A stretch of DNA of 64,000 nt, taken from contig OX424560.1 of assembly GCA_949152475.1 (NCBI GenBank), forward strand, positions 16,369,106-16,433,105. Direction: 5' to 3'. The stretch is from Terebella lapidaria (Eukaryota > Annelida > Polychaeta > Terebellida > Terebellidae). The notes beneath the pieces were generated by a model that saw only the letters and a list, made by a program, of their open reading frames with translations, had not been told where the DNA came from and made no database searches. Positions within the stretch are counted from its first letter, which is position 1, and the number at the start of each line of letters is the position of its first letter. Made by a program: the position numbers and the translations under genes. Positions 59,701-64,000 of the stretch are shown piece after piece.

Positions 59701-60331
59701 TTCAAGTTACCTGTCAACAATTTTAGTTCAGTTAATCACTTTAAAGTTAGATTTTCAAAAGGCAATAAATGGTTGTGGCATTTTTTTTACCACACATTGA
59801 TTGTTGCTTTCATCTGCATTTTATCACTCCGTGTTTCCGGAACTCATAATCACCATTAACTGTCTCACTAACAAAATTTGATTGCACAGGTGCAAAACAT
59901 AGATTTGACAGGTGCTCAACCCCTACTTTATGATAAGTGTTTTTGTCAAACTTCCTCGAACAACTCAAACATCAATGTACCGATCCAATATACAATAGTT
60001 TCAAGGGTCAGACAATGTTTTTATGCAATACATAAGTATTTAGGGGTTCAACTCCTGAGTACATATGTACTCATCCAATTAATTATTAATTCACAGGTGA
60101 GACATGACAAGTTGTTTACATCGCGACTTATTGTTAATCAATAAGATATGTCACACAAATGTCAAAAATATCGATGAAACTTACTGGTAAGTCGAATGAA
60201 ATATCCGTATTGTCCAGCAATATCACTTTACAAACAATTAACCCTTTCTTGGCTTTGACATCTTCGGTCCCATCTTTCCTGTGGGTCCGATTTGTCTGCC
60301 GTCGGCTCAAAAACCGAAAGAATCGGGACAT
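26444..60331 (-). CDS. EPB41L5: EPB41L5/Yurt-type FERM-domain polarity protein, complete
   Basis: Band 4.1 superfamily adaptor that, in flies and vertebrates, binds the Crumbs cytoplasmic tail through its FERM domain and limits apical membrane, and acts in junction remodelling. There are 19 coding exons: 60331-60185, 56082-55978, 55704-55662, 47371-47293, 46786-46689, 39311-39191, 38442-38355, 37933-37845, 37601-37532, 37189-36981, 36844-36671, 36405-35879, 35573-35355, 35058-35013, 34055-33951, 33325-33272, 32925-32844, 31368-30352, 26782-26444. Their lengths sum to 3612 nt with all phases matching, giving 1203 residues. FERM domain about 33-345, then a FERM-adjacent basic segment ([10 protein letters not shown]), then a long disordered tail with Pro/Ala repeats and three NPF motifs. 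It ends LTTEL, like human EPB41L5. The tail is longer than in human EPB41L5 (733 aa). The introns hold a DIRS element and several small insertions. Confidence 0.95.
26783..27524 (-). other. EPB41L5-like intron, no gene seen
   Basis: Plain AT-rich intron sequence before the repeat-bounded unit at 27529. Confidence 0.5.
27529..27998. repeat. left 470-bp terminal direct repeat
   Basis: Identical by eye to 28874-29343. Its small open frames are repeated exactly in the other copy and are not genes. Confidence 0.85.
28874..29343. repeat. right 470-bp terminal direct repeat
   Basis: Second copy of the 470-bp repeat, followed by the TTTA duplication. Confidence 0.85.
29348..30351 (-). other. EPB41L5-like intron, no gene seen
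   Basis: AT-rich. It contains an X-box-like palindrome GGTAACCATGGTTATC at 29947-29962. Confidence 0.4.
30352..31368 (-). CDS. EPB41L5: EPB41L5-like giant tail exon with three NPF motifs
   Basis: 339 codons, phase 0 to 0, residues about 753-1091. Disordered and rich in Pro, Lys, Ser and Thr. Three NPF motifs occur as [14 protein letters not shown] and NNPFRGT (residues about 876, 914 and 932; nucleotides near 30999, 30885 and 30831). The first two are separated by an acidic run [14 protein letters not shown] is the classic ligand of EH domains (Eps15, EHD, intersectin). I do not recall such a block in vertebrate EPB41L5, so it may be lineage-specific. Confidence 0.9.
31369..32843 (-). other. 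EPB41L5-like intron, no gene seen
   Basis: 1.5 kb of AT-rich sequence with T- and A-rich tracts. No exon or transposon ends that I can support. Confidence 0.5.
32844..32925 (-). CDS. EPB41L5: EPB41L5-like exon 17
   Basis: 82 nt, acceptor ctctctgcag, donor GTG|GTACGT. Encodes [20 protein letters not shown] then VSPPPTV, a basic, phosphorylatable Ser-rich segment. The frame is fixed by both neighbours. Confidence 0.8.
33272..33325 (-). CDS. EPB41L5: EPB41L5-like exon 16
   Basis: 54 nt between tttttag and GG|GTGCGA. Encodes [17 protein letters not shown] with split codons at both ends. Phase matches exons 15 and 17. Confidence 0.75.
33951..34055 (-). CDS. EPB41L5: EPB41L5-like exon 15, acidic
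   Basis: 105 nt. Encodes [19 protein letters not shown] then [16 protein letters not shown] strongly acidic patch followed by a short hydrophobic segment. Clean splice sites (tttgcag, CAG|GTATCA). Confidence 0.85.
35013..35058 (-). CDS. EPB41L5: EPB41L5-like exon 14, micro-exon
   Basis: 46 nt encoding [14 protein letters not shown]. Phase matches both neighbours (acceptor taattgcag, donor AAAG|GTGCAC). Confidence 0.8.
35355..35573 (-). CDS. EPB41L5: EPB41L5-like exon 13 with conserved CNILKAKAE
   Basis: 219 nt. Encodes [20 protein letters not shown] through [20 protein letters not shown]. The latter resembles the conserved tail segment PPDFKSNILKAQVEA of human EPB41L5, which supports orthology outside the FERM domain. 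Confidence 0.9.
35879..36405 (-). CDS. EPB41L5: EPB41L5-like exon 12 with degenerate PAAG repeats
   Basis: 527 nt, residues about 408-583. Ser/Thr-rich at first ([17 protein letters not shown]), then an Ala/Pro region, the helix [12 protein letters not shown] (like the DALLASL-type helix in the family tail), and about seven degenerate copies of R/K-PAAG-T/S ([17 protein letters not shown]). The repeat DNA is G+C-rich. Confidence 0.9.
36512..36549. mobile_element. 38-bp perfect palindrome with 7-bp target duplication
   Basis: A perfect 38-bp palindrome whose half is CAGAAACCCATAAGAGAGA, centred on AGATCT. It is flanked directly by GTTCAAT at 36505-36511 and 36550-36556. It lies between coding exons 11 and 12. 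It is all inverted repeat, with no internal sequence. A related copy with its own 7-bp duplication is at 51963-52000. Confidence 0.75.
36671..36844 (-). CDS. EPB41L5: EPB41L5-like exon 11: FERM-adjacent region
   Basis: 174 nt. Encodes [20 protein letters not shown] then [20 protein letters not shown]. It matches [20 protein letters not shown] of human EPB41L5. The FERM-adjacent segment is the known aPKC-regulated part of Yurt-type proteins. It is followed by a short charged helix. Confidence 0.95.
36981..37189 (-). CDS. EPB41L5: EPB41L5-like exon 10: FERM C-lobe
   Basis: 209 nt. Encodes [34 protein letters not shown] and RMGSRFRYR, the PH/PTB-like F3 lobe with the hallmark [17 protein letters not shown] of 4.1 proteins. 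The acceptor is tctgttctcaag. Confidence 0.96.
37532..37601 (-). CDS. EPB41L5: EPB41L5-like exon 9
   Basis: 70 nt encoding [20 protein letters not shown] then DET, a beta strand of the F3 lobe (human: [20 protein letters not shown]). Confidence 0.96.
37845..37933 (-). CDS. EPB41L5: EPB41L5-like exon 8
   Basis: 89 nt encoding [20 protein letters not shown] then GIQKIGLFF and a split Trp codon. Start of the F3 lobe; human [24 protein letters not shown]. Confidence 0.96.
38355..38442 (-). CDS. EPB41L5: EPB41L5-like exon 7
   Basis: 88 nt encoding [20 protein letters not shown] then YGVDMHIVQ, the F2-F3 junction with the family-typical [17 protein letters not shown]. Confidence 0.96.
39191..39311 (-). 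CDS. EPB41L5: EPB41L5-like exon 6
   Basis: 121 nt encoding [20 protein letters not shown] then [25 protein letters not shown]2 lobe. The DIRS insertion lies in the intron just upstream of this exon. Confidence 0.96.
39414..39624 (+). repeat. left inverted terminal repeat of the DIRS element
   Basis: 211 bp, exact inverted match by eye to 45699-45909. It carries a perfect CRE palindrome TGACGTCA (39578-39585). Confidence 0.92.
39667..39766. repeat. DIRS internal complementary region
   Basis: Its first part is the reverse complement of the left outer end (39370-39432) and its second part is the reverse complement of the right outer end (about 45884-45925). Reading through gives the joined ends of the circular intermediate. 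Confidence 0.9.
40107..44420 (-). CDS. DIRS long frame ending in a tyrosine recombinase
   Basis: An open frame of 1437 codons. The N-terminal third is gag-like, with a Pro/Ser-rich start, helical middle and Arg/Gly-rich RGRGRARGR segment. The middle runs opposite the RT in another frame. The C-terminal 340 residues or so are a tyrosine recombinase with the R-HxxR-Y set visible: Arg in [16 protein letters not shown], and Tyr in FTSFYLREL. It overlaps the upstream frame by a few bases. Confidence 0.9.
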   Translation of the reverse strand: MLGQWQQFLARFTPPQPPPPPSSPLLREEPSSDEEPSLQVSQSADQPLPGPSGLTLPRKRKADPDQEADQPESDDPLSWGEKLDFVKRVLPGLWPEEHAPAPVKKVARSMISSEIEHPRPSKDALRFPLSQGVRGSMQERMDETIRSNKSAIGAYPARPSVNDYYTSSELDDKPTALRRHHPHYAFFKEPKAVEIPWAALAELQHTFRVGLATDSAMDWLSMATRRAILQCRDQVLDNPDVDRDDLAEALLSCASLVTSIGKGVGDKVALDSHSLWVSELWRRDAFLSSLKFEVPDQLMTDMRVLHPVIPSSGAPTSLLLPDRSAELREVKKEADEKAAKSSTSNALLSQSKSLERLTQQMVSAFKKPQSAVQQSQPQQQPTRGRGRARGRASGLPFRGASAGSTRGDRGRGRGRGRGEAPKPAGEKKPGTYSFGFRAGSFARVSRRAAWSARFGRYSFLRRARRSSFNSVLERVGAARGLPLGRLDAPSRIRPEIREIATVIARPKGFHSSKRSRTPPCSPRGDNGDDRETSDRTCSRGHSRVLQRVVCGSQSVGGLETSDRSFSVEQVLNSADVFHGNAGASSFSHASRFVGGNDRSQRCLFPYSNETCSSQIPEISLSRPRMAVSGAPVRIIDSAVDFHHGGSGSPDSRPQAGDFYPPISRRLANPAPLSRNADRPSTVCGKSMLTDGVQNQPKKVRLVTASRLRLLGVSLSDYLRDCVADAGSSVKIIRAVRRLPSSHSTDGQTLAVPSRDAGVHGKVSSVGPPAHAAYSAASTLSMVPGHGRQIPARAGLSGSRFPSAMVAGSRQSAPRVVIPPAASIQARIYGCQYGRLGRSLGRQRGLGHLVFVSAGMAHKPVGTGGCVLGSQALGNTFPQSGCVGGHRQLHRCRLHQQAGRYEVPVAVPGPYRPPALVSRPGYFAFREAYPWSYECLGGPPLPEGPGPGHGVESCPQGIPISLRPMGHADGRFVCDPVEPQTSFVCVSHSRSHGHVSGCDVDVLGGHVRVCLPPSGVVGQGDRQVSDSPVSPPADCSVSTAEVVVPGPSGVDSRLPSSASGSVGPPQTTSLQHVSSGSRKSEASCLDIVERCFRKKGFSREVSARIARSNRKSSLAVYQSKWTSFCAWCRRRKVSPFRVDAPLISEFLLEKFNEGRAPSTIAGYRTAIAKTLKPKLGIDFGHDQGLTALINSFEIERPKARNPVPEWDLSLVLNVLRKDPFEPLERASLKLLTFKTVFLLALASGKRRSELHALSFSKVKWKSDGSSVLLGVIPSFLAKTQLAGTPLLSFSIPALTPSLGPGLEEDAKLCPVRALRIYVNRTRELHLGKRLLFVSYLKDFPNDIRPATISSWIKKCVRFCYEKSQAKKSTGFRVKAHDVRALAASLVFTNKVSLNNVMSACTWKSHNTFTSFYLRELAWEDDSGLQLGRLVAAERVVQL
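40997..43273 (-). CDS. DIRS reverse transcriptase and RNase H frame
   Basis: An open frame of 758 codons overlapping the recombinase frame. RT motifs [27 protein letters not shown] and the catalytic HQYLDDWL; then RNase H with [13 protein letters not shown] and [12 protein letters not shown]. The YLDD box and overlap layout are typical of DIRS. Confidence 0.93.
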   Translation of the reverse strand: MAVVEREAGPQGCPFAGPLPAAPEETVVVAEAEDAERLPSPQGKRNRVRIASDSGPDPLLECREELHGQLVSVDIPSSDEPVGARLILFWKEWERLGACPWVVSTLRRGFGLKFEKLPPLSPVPRGFTLPNDPERRRVLHEEITAMIEKQAIEPAPGDTPGFYSVLFVVPKASGGWRPVIDLSPLNKFLIVPTFSMETPEQVRSVMPRDSWVVTIDLKDAYFHIPMKPAVRKYLRFLYLGRVWQFRALPFGLSTAPWIFTMVAREVQILAHKRGIFIHQYLDDWLIRHHCRETLIVQAQFVVNLCSRMGFKINQKKSDLSPRRDFVFLGYRYQTTSETVLPTLDRQSKLSVLSEGFLRRIPQTARRWQSLLGMLASTEKLVPLGRLHMRPIQRHLHSQWSQVTGDRSQLVQVSPEVVSHLQWWLDPVNLLRGSSFRRPLPSRHVFTDASMDGWGAHWDDSEVSGTWSSSQQEWHINLLELEAVFLALRHWETHFLNQAVLVATDNSTVVAYINKQGGTKSQSLCQAPIDLLLWCHDRGISLFARHIPGHMNVWADRLSRRGQVQAMEWSLAPRVFQSLCGLWGTPMVDLFATRWNHKLPSFVSPIPDPTAMSVDAMSTSWEGMYAYAYPPAVLLDKVIAKFRTHQCRLLLIAPCLPQRSWFPDLLELIVDFPRQLPDRWDLLKQPRSSMFHQAPASLKLHAWILSSDVSERRDFQGRCPLGSPDQIENLLWQSTNRSGLPSVLGVVAGRLVLSESMLP
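44414..45451 (-). CDS. DIRS first frame, Cys-rich N-terminus, gag-like candidate
   Basis: 345 codons. Starts [20 protein letters not shown] with a cluster of CxxC motifs that could bind zinc, then long Pro/Ser/Arg-rich sequence of low complexity. I recognise no domain. Its position ahead of the RT frame suggests a gag-type role. Confidence 0.6.
   Translation of the reverse strand: MKCIVCKHYLPKWEAHNACWQCRDTVYCRPSATCELCADWSIDEWKLCLQGLREIQARRFAGCPTPPSPSDSDSARPRPKASEERKRRLDLQLTNAVCAVSFDLSLSFSFSQVRVPGAARSALGTLTSPQPTGLCGSLLAPSLLAPRSHASLAERPGFQCPSVVSGSAGSVGLTTVPCARDPSGQRVLFPPPGRAPAPGAGFQPHSQGGFRSGPVSPVIRPPAPDFPSVTGPQAVATGAVASRGREPRAMSRPNPWVPGVSMSPRFPEFPFSDSPCVFQIAEDIKDDSPLTALPSGFVASSQGMLSFAQLADQGSSSASEPSRGALPRRQSSALGASFSLFGKRC
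45699..45909 (-). repeat. right inverted terminal repeat of the DIRS element
   Basis: 211 bp, the inverse of 39414-39624, with the CRE palindrome at 45738-45745. In the element's own orientation this is its 5' end, where a promoter would sit. Confidence 0.92.
46136..46547. mobile_element. 412-bp foldback element
   Basis: Arms of about 140 bp are complementary (roughly 80%). For example, 'ttttatagagtaactgatcagcat' on the left pairs with the inverse of 'atgctgatcacttactctataaaa' on the right. The ends are GTAGTC...GACTAC. Non-coding. No clear target duplication, so the superfamily is open. Confidence 0.7.
46689..46786 (-). CDS. EPB41L5: EPB41L5-like exon 5
   Basis: 98 nt encoding [20 protein letters not shown] then [17 protein letters not shown]2 lobe (human [20 protein letters not shown]). 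Acceptor ctttttgcag, donor AAT|GTAAGA. Confidence 0.96.
46939..46960. mobile_element. decayed copy of the palindromic mini-element
   Basis: CAGAAACCCATAAGAGAT (18 nt, identical to the left arm of the 36512 copy), then A and CTG, the last three bases of the right arm. Flanked by ATATCGG and ATATCAG (6 of 7 matching). It looks like a copy that lost most of its right arm. Confidence 0.5.
47293..47371 (-). CDS. EPB41L5: EPB41L5-like exon 4
   Basis: 79 nt encoding [20 protein letters not shown] then HEELT, the F1-F2 junction (human [20 protein letters not shown]). Confidence 0.96.
47372..51955 (-). other. EPB41L5-like intron, first part
   Basis: Long AT-rich intron with no exon I can support. 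It contains a 17-nt G run (49634-49650), a G-rich stretch at 49220-49255 and a GC-rich island at about 50920-51015. Confidence 0.4.
51963..52000. mobile_element. 38-bp near-perfect palindrome with 7-bp target duplication
   Basis: Two 18-bp perfect arms (CAGAAATACATAACGAGA and its inverse) around a 2-nt centre. Flanked directly by CTACCGG at 51956-51962 and 52001-52007. Same length and ends (CAGAAA...TTTCTG) and AGATCTC core as the copy at 36512-36549. Confidence 0.75.
52008..53460 (-). other. EPB41L5-like intron, no gene seen
   Basis: Intron sequence with overlapping short frames on both strands (around 52210-52480 and 52900-53400) that match nothing I recognise and lack splice support. Confidence 0.4.
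53740..54180. repeat. tandem array, about 110-120 bp period
   Basis: Nearly four diverged copies of a unit containing 'gccagatcgaacttttc' and 'ataagttatatttcaactc'. Inside the family B element. Confidence 0.8.
54184..54615. repeat. tandem array, about 125-128 bp period
   Basis: About 3.4 copies of a unit starting 'agtaaaaataatgttaactt' and containing 'tctactggacaaaacc'. Copies start near 54184, 54312, 54436 and 54565. Confidence 0.85.
55662..55704 (-). CDS. EPB41L5: EPB41L5-like exon 3
   Basis: 43 nt encoding [19 protein letters not shown]1 lobe end (human HWLDGTKSIKKQVK). Acceptor tttcag, donor TTGA|GTAAGT. Confidence 0.95.
55978..56082 (-). CDS. EPB41L5: EPB41L5-like exon 2
   Basis: 35 codons, phase 0 to 0. 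Encodes [20 protein letters not shown] then [27 protein letters not shown] is the signature of the 4.1 F1 lobe. Confidence 0.96.
56083..60184 (-). other. EPB41L5-like first coding intron, no gene seen
   Basis: 4.1 kb, AT-rich. A short palindrome of ATACCCTAG arms lies at 57330-57354. Open frames (for example 59134-59526 +) look spurious. Confidence 0.5.
60185..60331 (-). CDS. EPB41L5: EPB41L5-like first coding exon
   Basis: 49 codons from ATG to CCA|GTAAGT. Starts [20 protein letters not shown], a basic N-terminus as in human EPB41L5 (MLSFFRRTLGRR), then [18 protein letters not shown], the first strands of the F1 ubiquitin-like lobe. Confidence 0.95.
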
Positions 60332-60850
60332 TGTTGGATAGAGTTTTAACTCAACATCACACCAAATATCTATCCGATTTGATTATGTTATCCTCATCGC
60401 GTTACGGCGGCCTGTTCTGGTAGATAATATCACATTTTTAGTTGTAATCCATGAAAGTTTTTAATGTTTTTCTCACGGCAAACTCCGCCTCTCGACTTGT
60501 TCCACTTCCAGCCAAATGACGTCACGGGCACCTGCCGTGCGTCTGAAAGCGTCCGAAAATTGCCACCGCATAACATCATACCAGAATATCACAAGATTTT
60601 CTTCGTTTTCCACCAGCATAGTAGATCAAAATTTTATGTGGACAACCAAACAAATATAATATTTTATCCGAAAACAATACTCGTCTAGCGATATATTTAT
60701 CACCGTTACGAGCAGTACTTTTCAATACATGACACATTTCACCATAATCAGGAATTCTAGTCAGATTTTCTACGCTCCAGGACATACACTATAATAAATT
60801 GAGATCCATATTAGCCTCGTTGTAATCCTGTAATGCAACGCTCAGTTCTA
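60332..60850 (-). promoter_or_regulatory. EPB41L5: probable promoter and 5' UTR of the EPB41L5-like gene
   Basis: More G+C than its surroundings, directly upstream of the start codon. It contains a perfect CRE palindrome TGACGTCA (60517-60524), 186 bp from the ATG, and a GC-box-like CTCCGCCTC nearby. No TATA box. The transcription start is not visible in the sequence. Confidence 0.45.
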
Positions 60851-61220
60851 TCCATAAACCAGAGAGATTCACACATTTACTCGAATGACTCCCCTGAGAG
60901 CATCAATCCAAAACCACAACCACAGAATGGTCGTGATTAGCAAATTTGTTAATTCCGAGGCGCTTCGATCGTAGACGTGCAATTACGAAACTGTCACTCC
61001 ATCCCTTCAATCCAAGCCCCTTCTAACCTCCAAATTATCTGATAGGGTATTTAAGCCCGGCCAGTTTTCTCTATTTTCAATATGCCCTCATCTCCCTATT
61101 TCCCATGAACTCCGACCACATGTTACCCACTCATACATTTCCAGATATTAGTTTAGATGAAGATCTACTTCACAAAATGCACCCAAGAAATAATGAAAAT
61201 TCTTGAAAATTAAAAAAAAT

Positions 61221-62222
61221 ATCCCAAGGGCTATCATAGGTTACCGGACAATTTTTGTTTTAGGCATTGCATGTGACATGACCTTGAGAATTAGGCCTAC
61301 CAATCAAAGTCATCTTTGTGAACTTCAATGTCACCAATAGGTATGCTGCATATGACGTTATATACCGGTATGTTCATAATACAAACATATAAGCTCTATC
61401 AACAAATATTTTGTCTCTAGAGGCCAATCTACTTATATCAGGTCAGGCAAGGCAAGATTTTGAGATTTGGCCTTCAAGGTCGTTCAATGTAAAGATTAAG
61501 GTCATTGAAAGATGTGCCATATATACATGACTTCTTATAAGTTTACACACATTCCTAAACCTGTATATGCAGGTGTTCAAGCCAATTGACACATTTCACG
61601 TCAGAAATTTAGCACTCAGTCATCCGAGGTCAAGTTCAAGGTCATCATTAGTTGCTCCATATACGACTTCCTATATGCTCATAATGTAAATCAAGCTCTA
61701 TCTACAAGCATTTCATCTGTAGAAGCAACTTTGGGTATTTTTTTTACCCAAAAATGGCTGTTATGACCTTTTAAGGTCATCAAAGGTCAAATTCAAGGTC
61801 ACCCCACAAGTCGCCATGTATGACTTCCTATTTTAGAGTGTCAAAATCTAAGCTCTATCTTCAAACTTTTATGAGCACAGTGGTGGCAGCTCCCACTATG
61901 GAGGAAAGAAGTGACGAAAATAAAATAAAAATATCAAAACTGATCAGCGTTTTTCGACGAAAACGTCCGCCATTGTGAAAGAAAAAATAGAAATTCAAAA
62001 AAGTAAAAATACCTCCTTCTTTTTTATGGTATCTTTAAACGTACACTCTAAAGATAAAAGTGTGAACGGACGGACGACTTTCCCTGTAAGTCATGAAAAA
62101 TTCCCCTTAAAACCTAACTTTTGGCCTAAACCATGGTTAGGGGCTATTTTCGTTTTCCTAAACGGACGCCGAGCGCAACGCGACGGCAATAGGTTATCGA
62201 ACCATAGGTCCGGTAACCTAAT
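61221..62222. mobile_element. tandem-repeat element with terminal hairpin (family A), copy 1
   Basis: Begins CCCAAGGGCT, then AGGTTACCGGAC (61238-61249). Ends with GTCCGGTAACCT (62208-62219), its exact inverse, as the outer arm of a hairpin AGGTTATCGAACC.../GGTCCGGTAACCT. The interior holds diverged units of about 140-170 bp with AGGTCA/TGACCT clusters. Non-coding. The design equals that of family B at 53.5-55.1 kb. Confidence 0.65.
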
Positions 62223-62350
62223 AAAATAAGCTATGAGAAATTTGTGATATAAGTTCAGGCAGGATTTCAGGCAGGATTTCAAATTTTGATCGACACCACC
62301 AGGCAGTACCAGTGCTTGTTTTCATGAAAGTCAACATGTCATAAAATCAG

Positions 62351-63713
62351 CCCAAGGGCTGCGAAAGGTTACCGAATAATATATATTTTAGATATTAGTA
62401 TTTTGTCCCGTGACCTTGAAAAAAAAGGTCATTAGTCAATTCAAGAACACGATAATATTCGGCATATGTCATTTCTGGTATGTCCACAATTGATTGCTAA
62501 GCTGTAAAGTCGATAAAAAGCGAGATATCAGCCATTTCGTTCTCTGACCTTGAAAATGAGGTCAAAGGTCAAATTCAAGGTCATAGCAATTTTCAGCATA
62601 TATCATTTCCTATATGTTCGTAATTGATTCCTAAGTTGTAACGTCGATAATAAACGAGATATTAGCTACTTTGTCCTGCGACCTTGAAAATGAGGTCAAA
62701 GGTCAAATTCAAGGTCATCAGAATATTCAGAATATATCATTTCCTATATGTCCACAATTGATTCCTGAGCTGTAAAGTCAATAATAAGTGAGATATTAGC
62801 CATTTTGTGCTGTGACCTTGAAAATGAGGTCAAAGGTCAAATTCAAGGTCATCAGAATATTCAGCATATATCATTTCCCTATATGTCCACAATAGATTCT
62901 TAGTCTCTTATCTCAATATTAAATGAGATATTAGACTTAATGTGTCCCATTATAAAGCATAGGAGAATTCAACATGGGAAAGTCCCATTTGGGCTGAGTT
63001 TGGGCCCAAAATGGCCCACTTCGAGCAATTCAAGGGCAACGAAATTTATATATGTCACAGGGGTACATATGTGGGTGTTATGCATCAATGAGAAAAAAAG
63101 TTACTTATAAGATTTTGAGAAAACGACCGTTAGAGTCCAAAATTGGCCATTTTTCGACGAAAACGGTCGCTCTGACCTTGAAACCGAGGTCAGAGGTCAA
63201 ATTCAAGGTCACGAGAATATTCAGCATATCTCATTTCCTATATGTCCACAATTGATTCTCAGTCTCTGATCTCAATTTGAAGTGAGATATTAGGCTTAAT
63301 GTGTCCCATTATAAAGCATAGGAGAATTTAACATGGGAAAGTCTCATTTGGGCCCAAAATGGCCCATTTCGAGCGATTCAAGGGCAACAAAATTTATATA
63401 TGTCACAGATAGGAGGAGTGTTATGCATCAATAAGAAAAAAAGTAACTGATAAGATTTTGAGAAAACGACCGTCAAAATCCAAAATTGGCCATTTTTCGA
63501 CGAAAACGGCCGCCATTTTGAAAAAAAAAATGCGAAAATAAAAAAACTAAAAAATACCTCCCTCTCGAAATATTTTTAGGCATTTTTGTGCAAAACTTCA
63601 GAAAAACCGACTGTGAACTTTAAAGATAAAATTGTTGACGGACGACAAACGCCGGACGAGGGACGCAACGCCACGGCAATAGGTTATCGGACCAAAGGTC
63701 CGGTAACCTAATA
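62351..63713. mobile_element. tandem-repeat element with terminal hairpin (family A), copy 2
   Basis: Same start CCCAAGGGCT and an AGGTTACCG motif; the end hairpin AGGTTATCGGACC / AAA / GGTCCGGTAACCT is at 63681-63709. The interior has about 140-bp tandem units carrying DR1-type nuclear-receptor sites. It also has a duplicated segment of about 370 bp (roughly 62815-63170 and 63172-63510, sharing 'cccattataaagcatagga'). Confidence 0.7.
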
Positions 63714-64000
63714 AGCGGCAGGCACCGCCTTCCTGAGCCTTGGATAAATTTAGAATGAGGAGGATGAGTTATGTGCACATTGTAATTGTACATACAGAGT
63801 CAGATGCATGCAGAAAACGTGTCACGTGTCTACTGCACAAGTCATGTCACGCAGTAATAATGCTTTCAATGGTCACCATCACTTGCATTTTGTCCAAAAT
63901 GAAATGGTCCAACGTATAATACAGCATCCTAACTTAATTTTATTCAATATGATGTGGCGATTTCGCCCAAAGATCACGGCGGGAGATTCTTTCTAAACAC
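63714..64000. other. flank, nothing seen
   Basis: Short non-repetitive stretch to the end of the window with no supported feature. Confidence 0.4.

Noticed and set aside
62208-63713. Canonical Helitron ends (TC...CTRR) for family A
   Set aside because: CTAA followed by T fits the 3' rule, but the hairpin overlaps the terminus instead of lying 10-12 nt upstream, so a canonical Helitron is not supported; a Helentron-like form is kept only as a hypothesis.
1-64000. tRNA, rRNA or CRISPR features
   Set aside because: None found on either strand; the window is eukaryotic and I saw no cloverleaf or array pattern.

Overview
This is a eukaryotic window: intron-rich, AT-rich, with no bacterial features. 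It suggests a slowly evolving marine invertebrate (a lophotrochozoan, ambulacrarian or cephalochordate). The proteins are close to vertebrate orthologues, introns are long and full of small DNA transposons, and GY-rich 'acatgta' motifs are common. The sequence alone does not settle the phylum.

Two host genes fill the window and converge tail to tail. On the + strand (about 3.2-23.4 kb) lies the 3' part of a PTPN3/PTPN4-type non-receptor tyrosine phosphatase: one large exon of uncertain identity, then 11 exons covering the PDZ domain and the complete PTP catalytic domain. On the - strand (about 60.3-26.1 kb) lies a complete EPB41L5/Yurt-type FERM protein. I could follow it through 19 coding exons with matching splice phases to a 1203-residue product ending in a class I PDZ ligand. 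About 2.7 kb separates the two poly(A) signals. The same gene pair is linked in human (PTPN4-EPB41L5 and, as I recall, PTPN3-EPB41L4B), so this looks like ancient microsynteny. Both products are expected at the cell cortex (polarity, junctions, endocytosis).

The rest is mobile DNA, mostly in introns. A Ty3/gypsy element with apparently identical LTRs (7278-15390) lies antisense in the phosphatase intron before the PDZ exons. A DIRS-type tyrosine-recombinase retrotransposon (39370-45925) lies in an intron of the FERM gene. There are also two TA-flanked mariner/pogo-like MITEs, a 412-bp foldback, a 1.8-kb unit bounded by identical 470-bp direct repeats, and two families of tandem-repeat elements (53.4-55.1 kb and 61.2-63.7 kb). 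Those two families share one unusual end structure: a 13-bp terminal hairpin with a 3-nt loop and a central mismatch. One of them is packed with nuclear-receptor half-sites.

The most original observation is a set of very small palindromic insertions. Two are 38 bp and one is a decayed 22-bp copy. Each is flanked by its own 7-bp target duplication (one imperfect), and all three lie in introns of the FERM gene.
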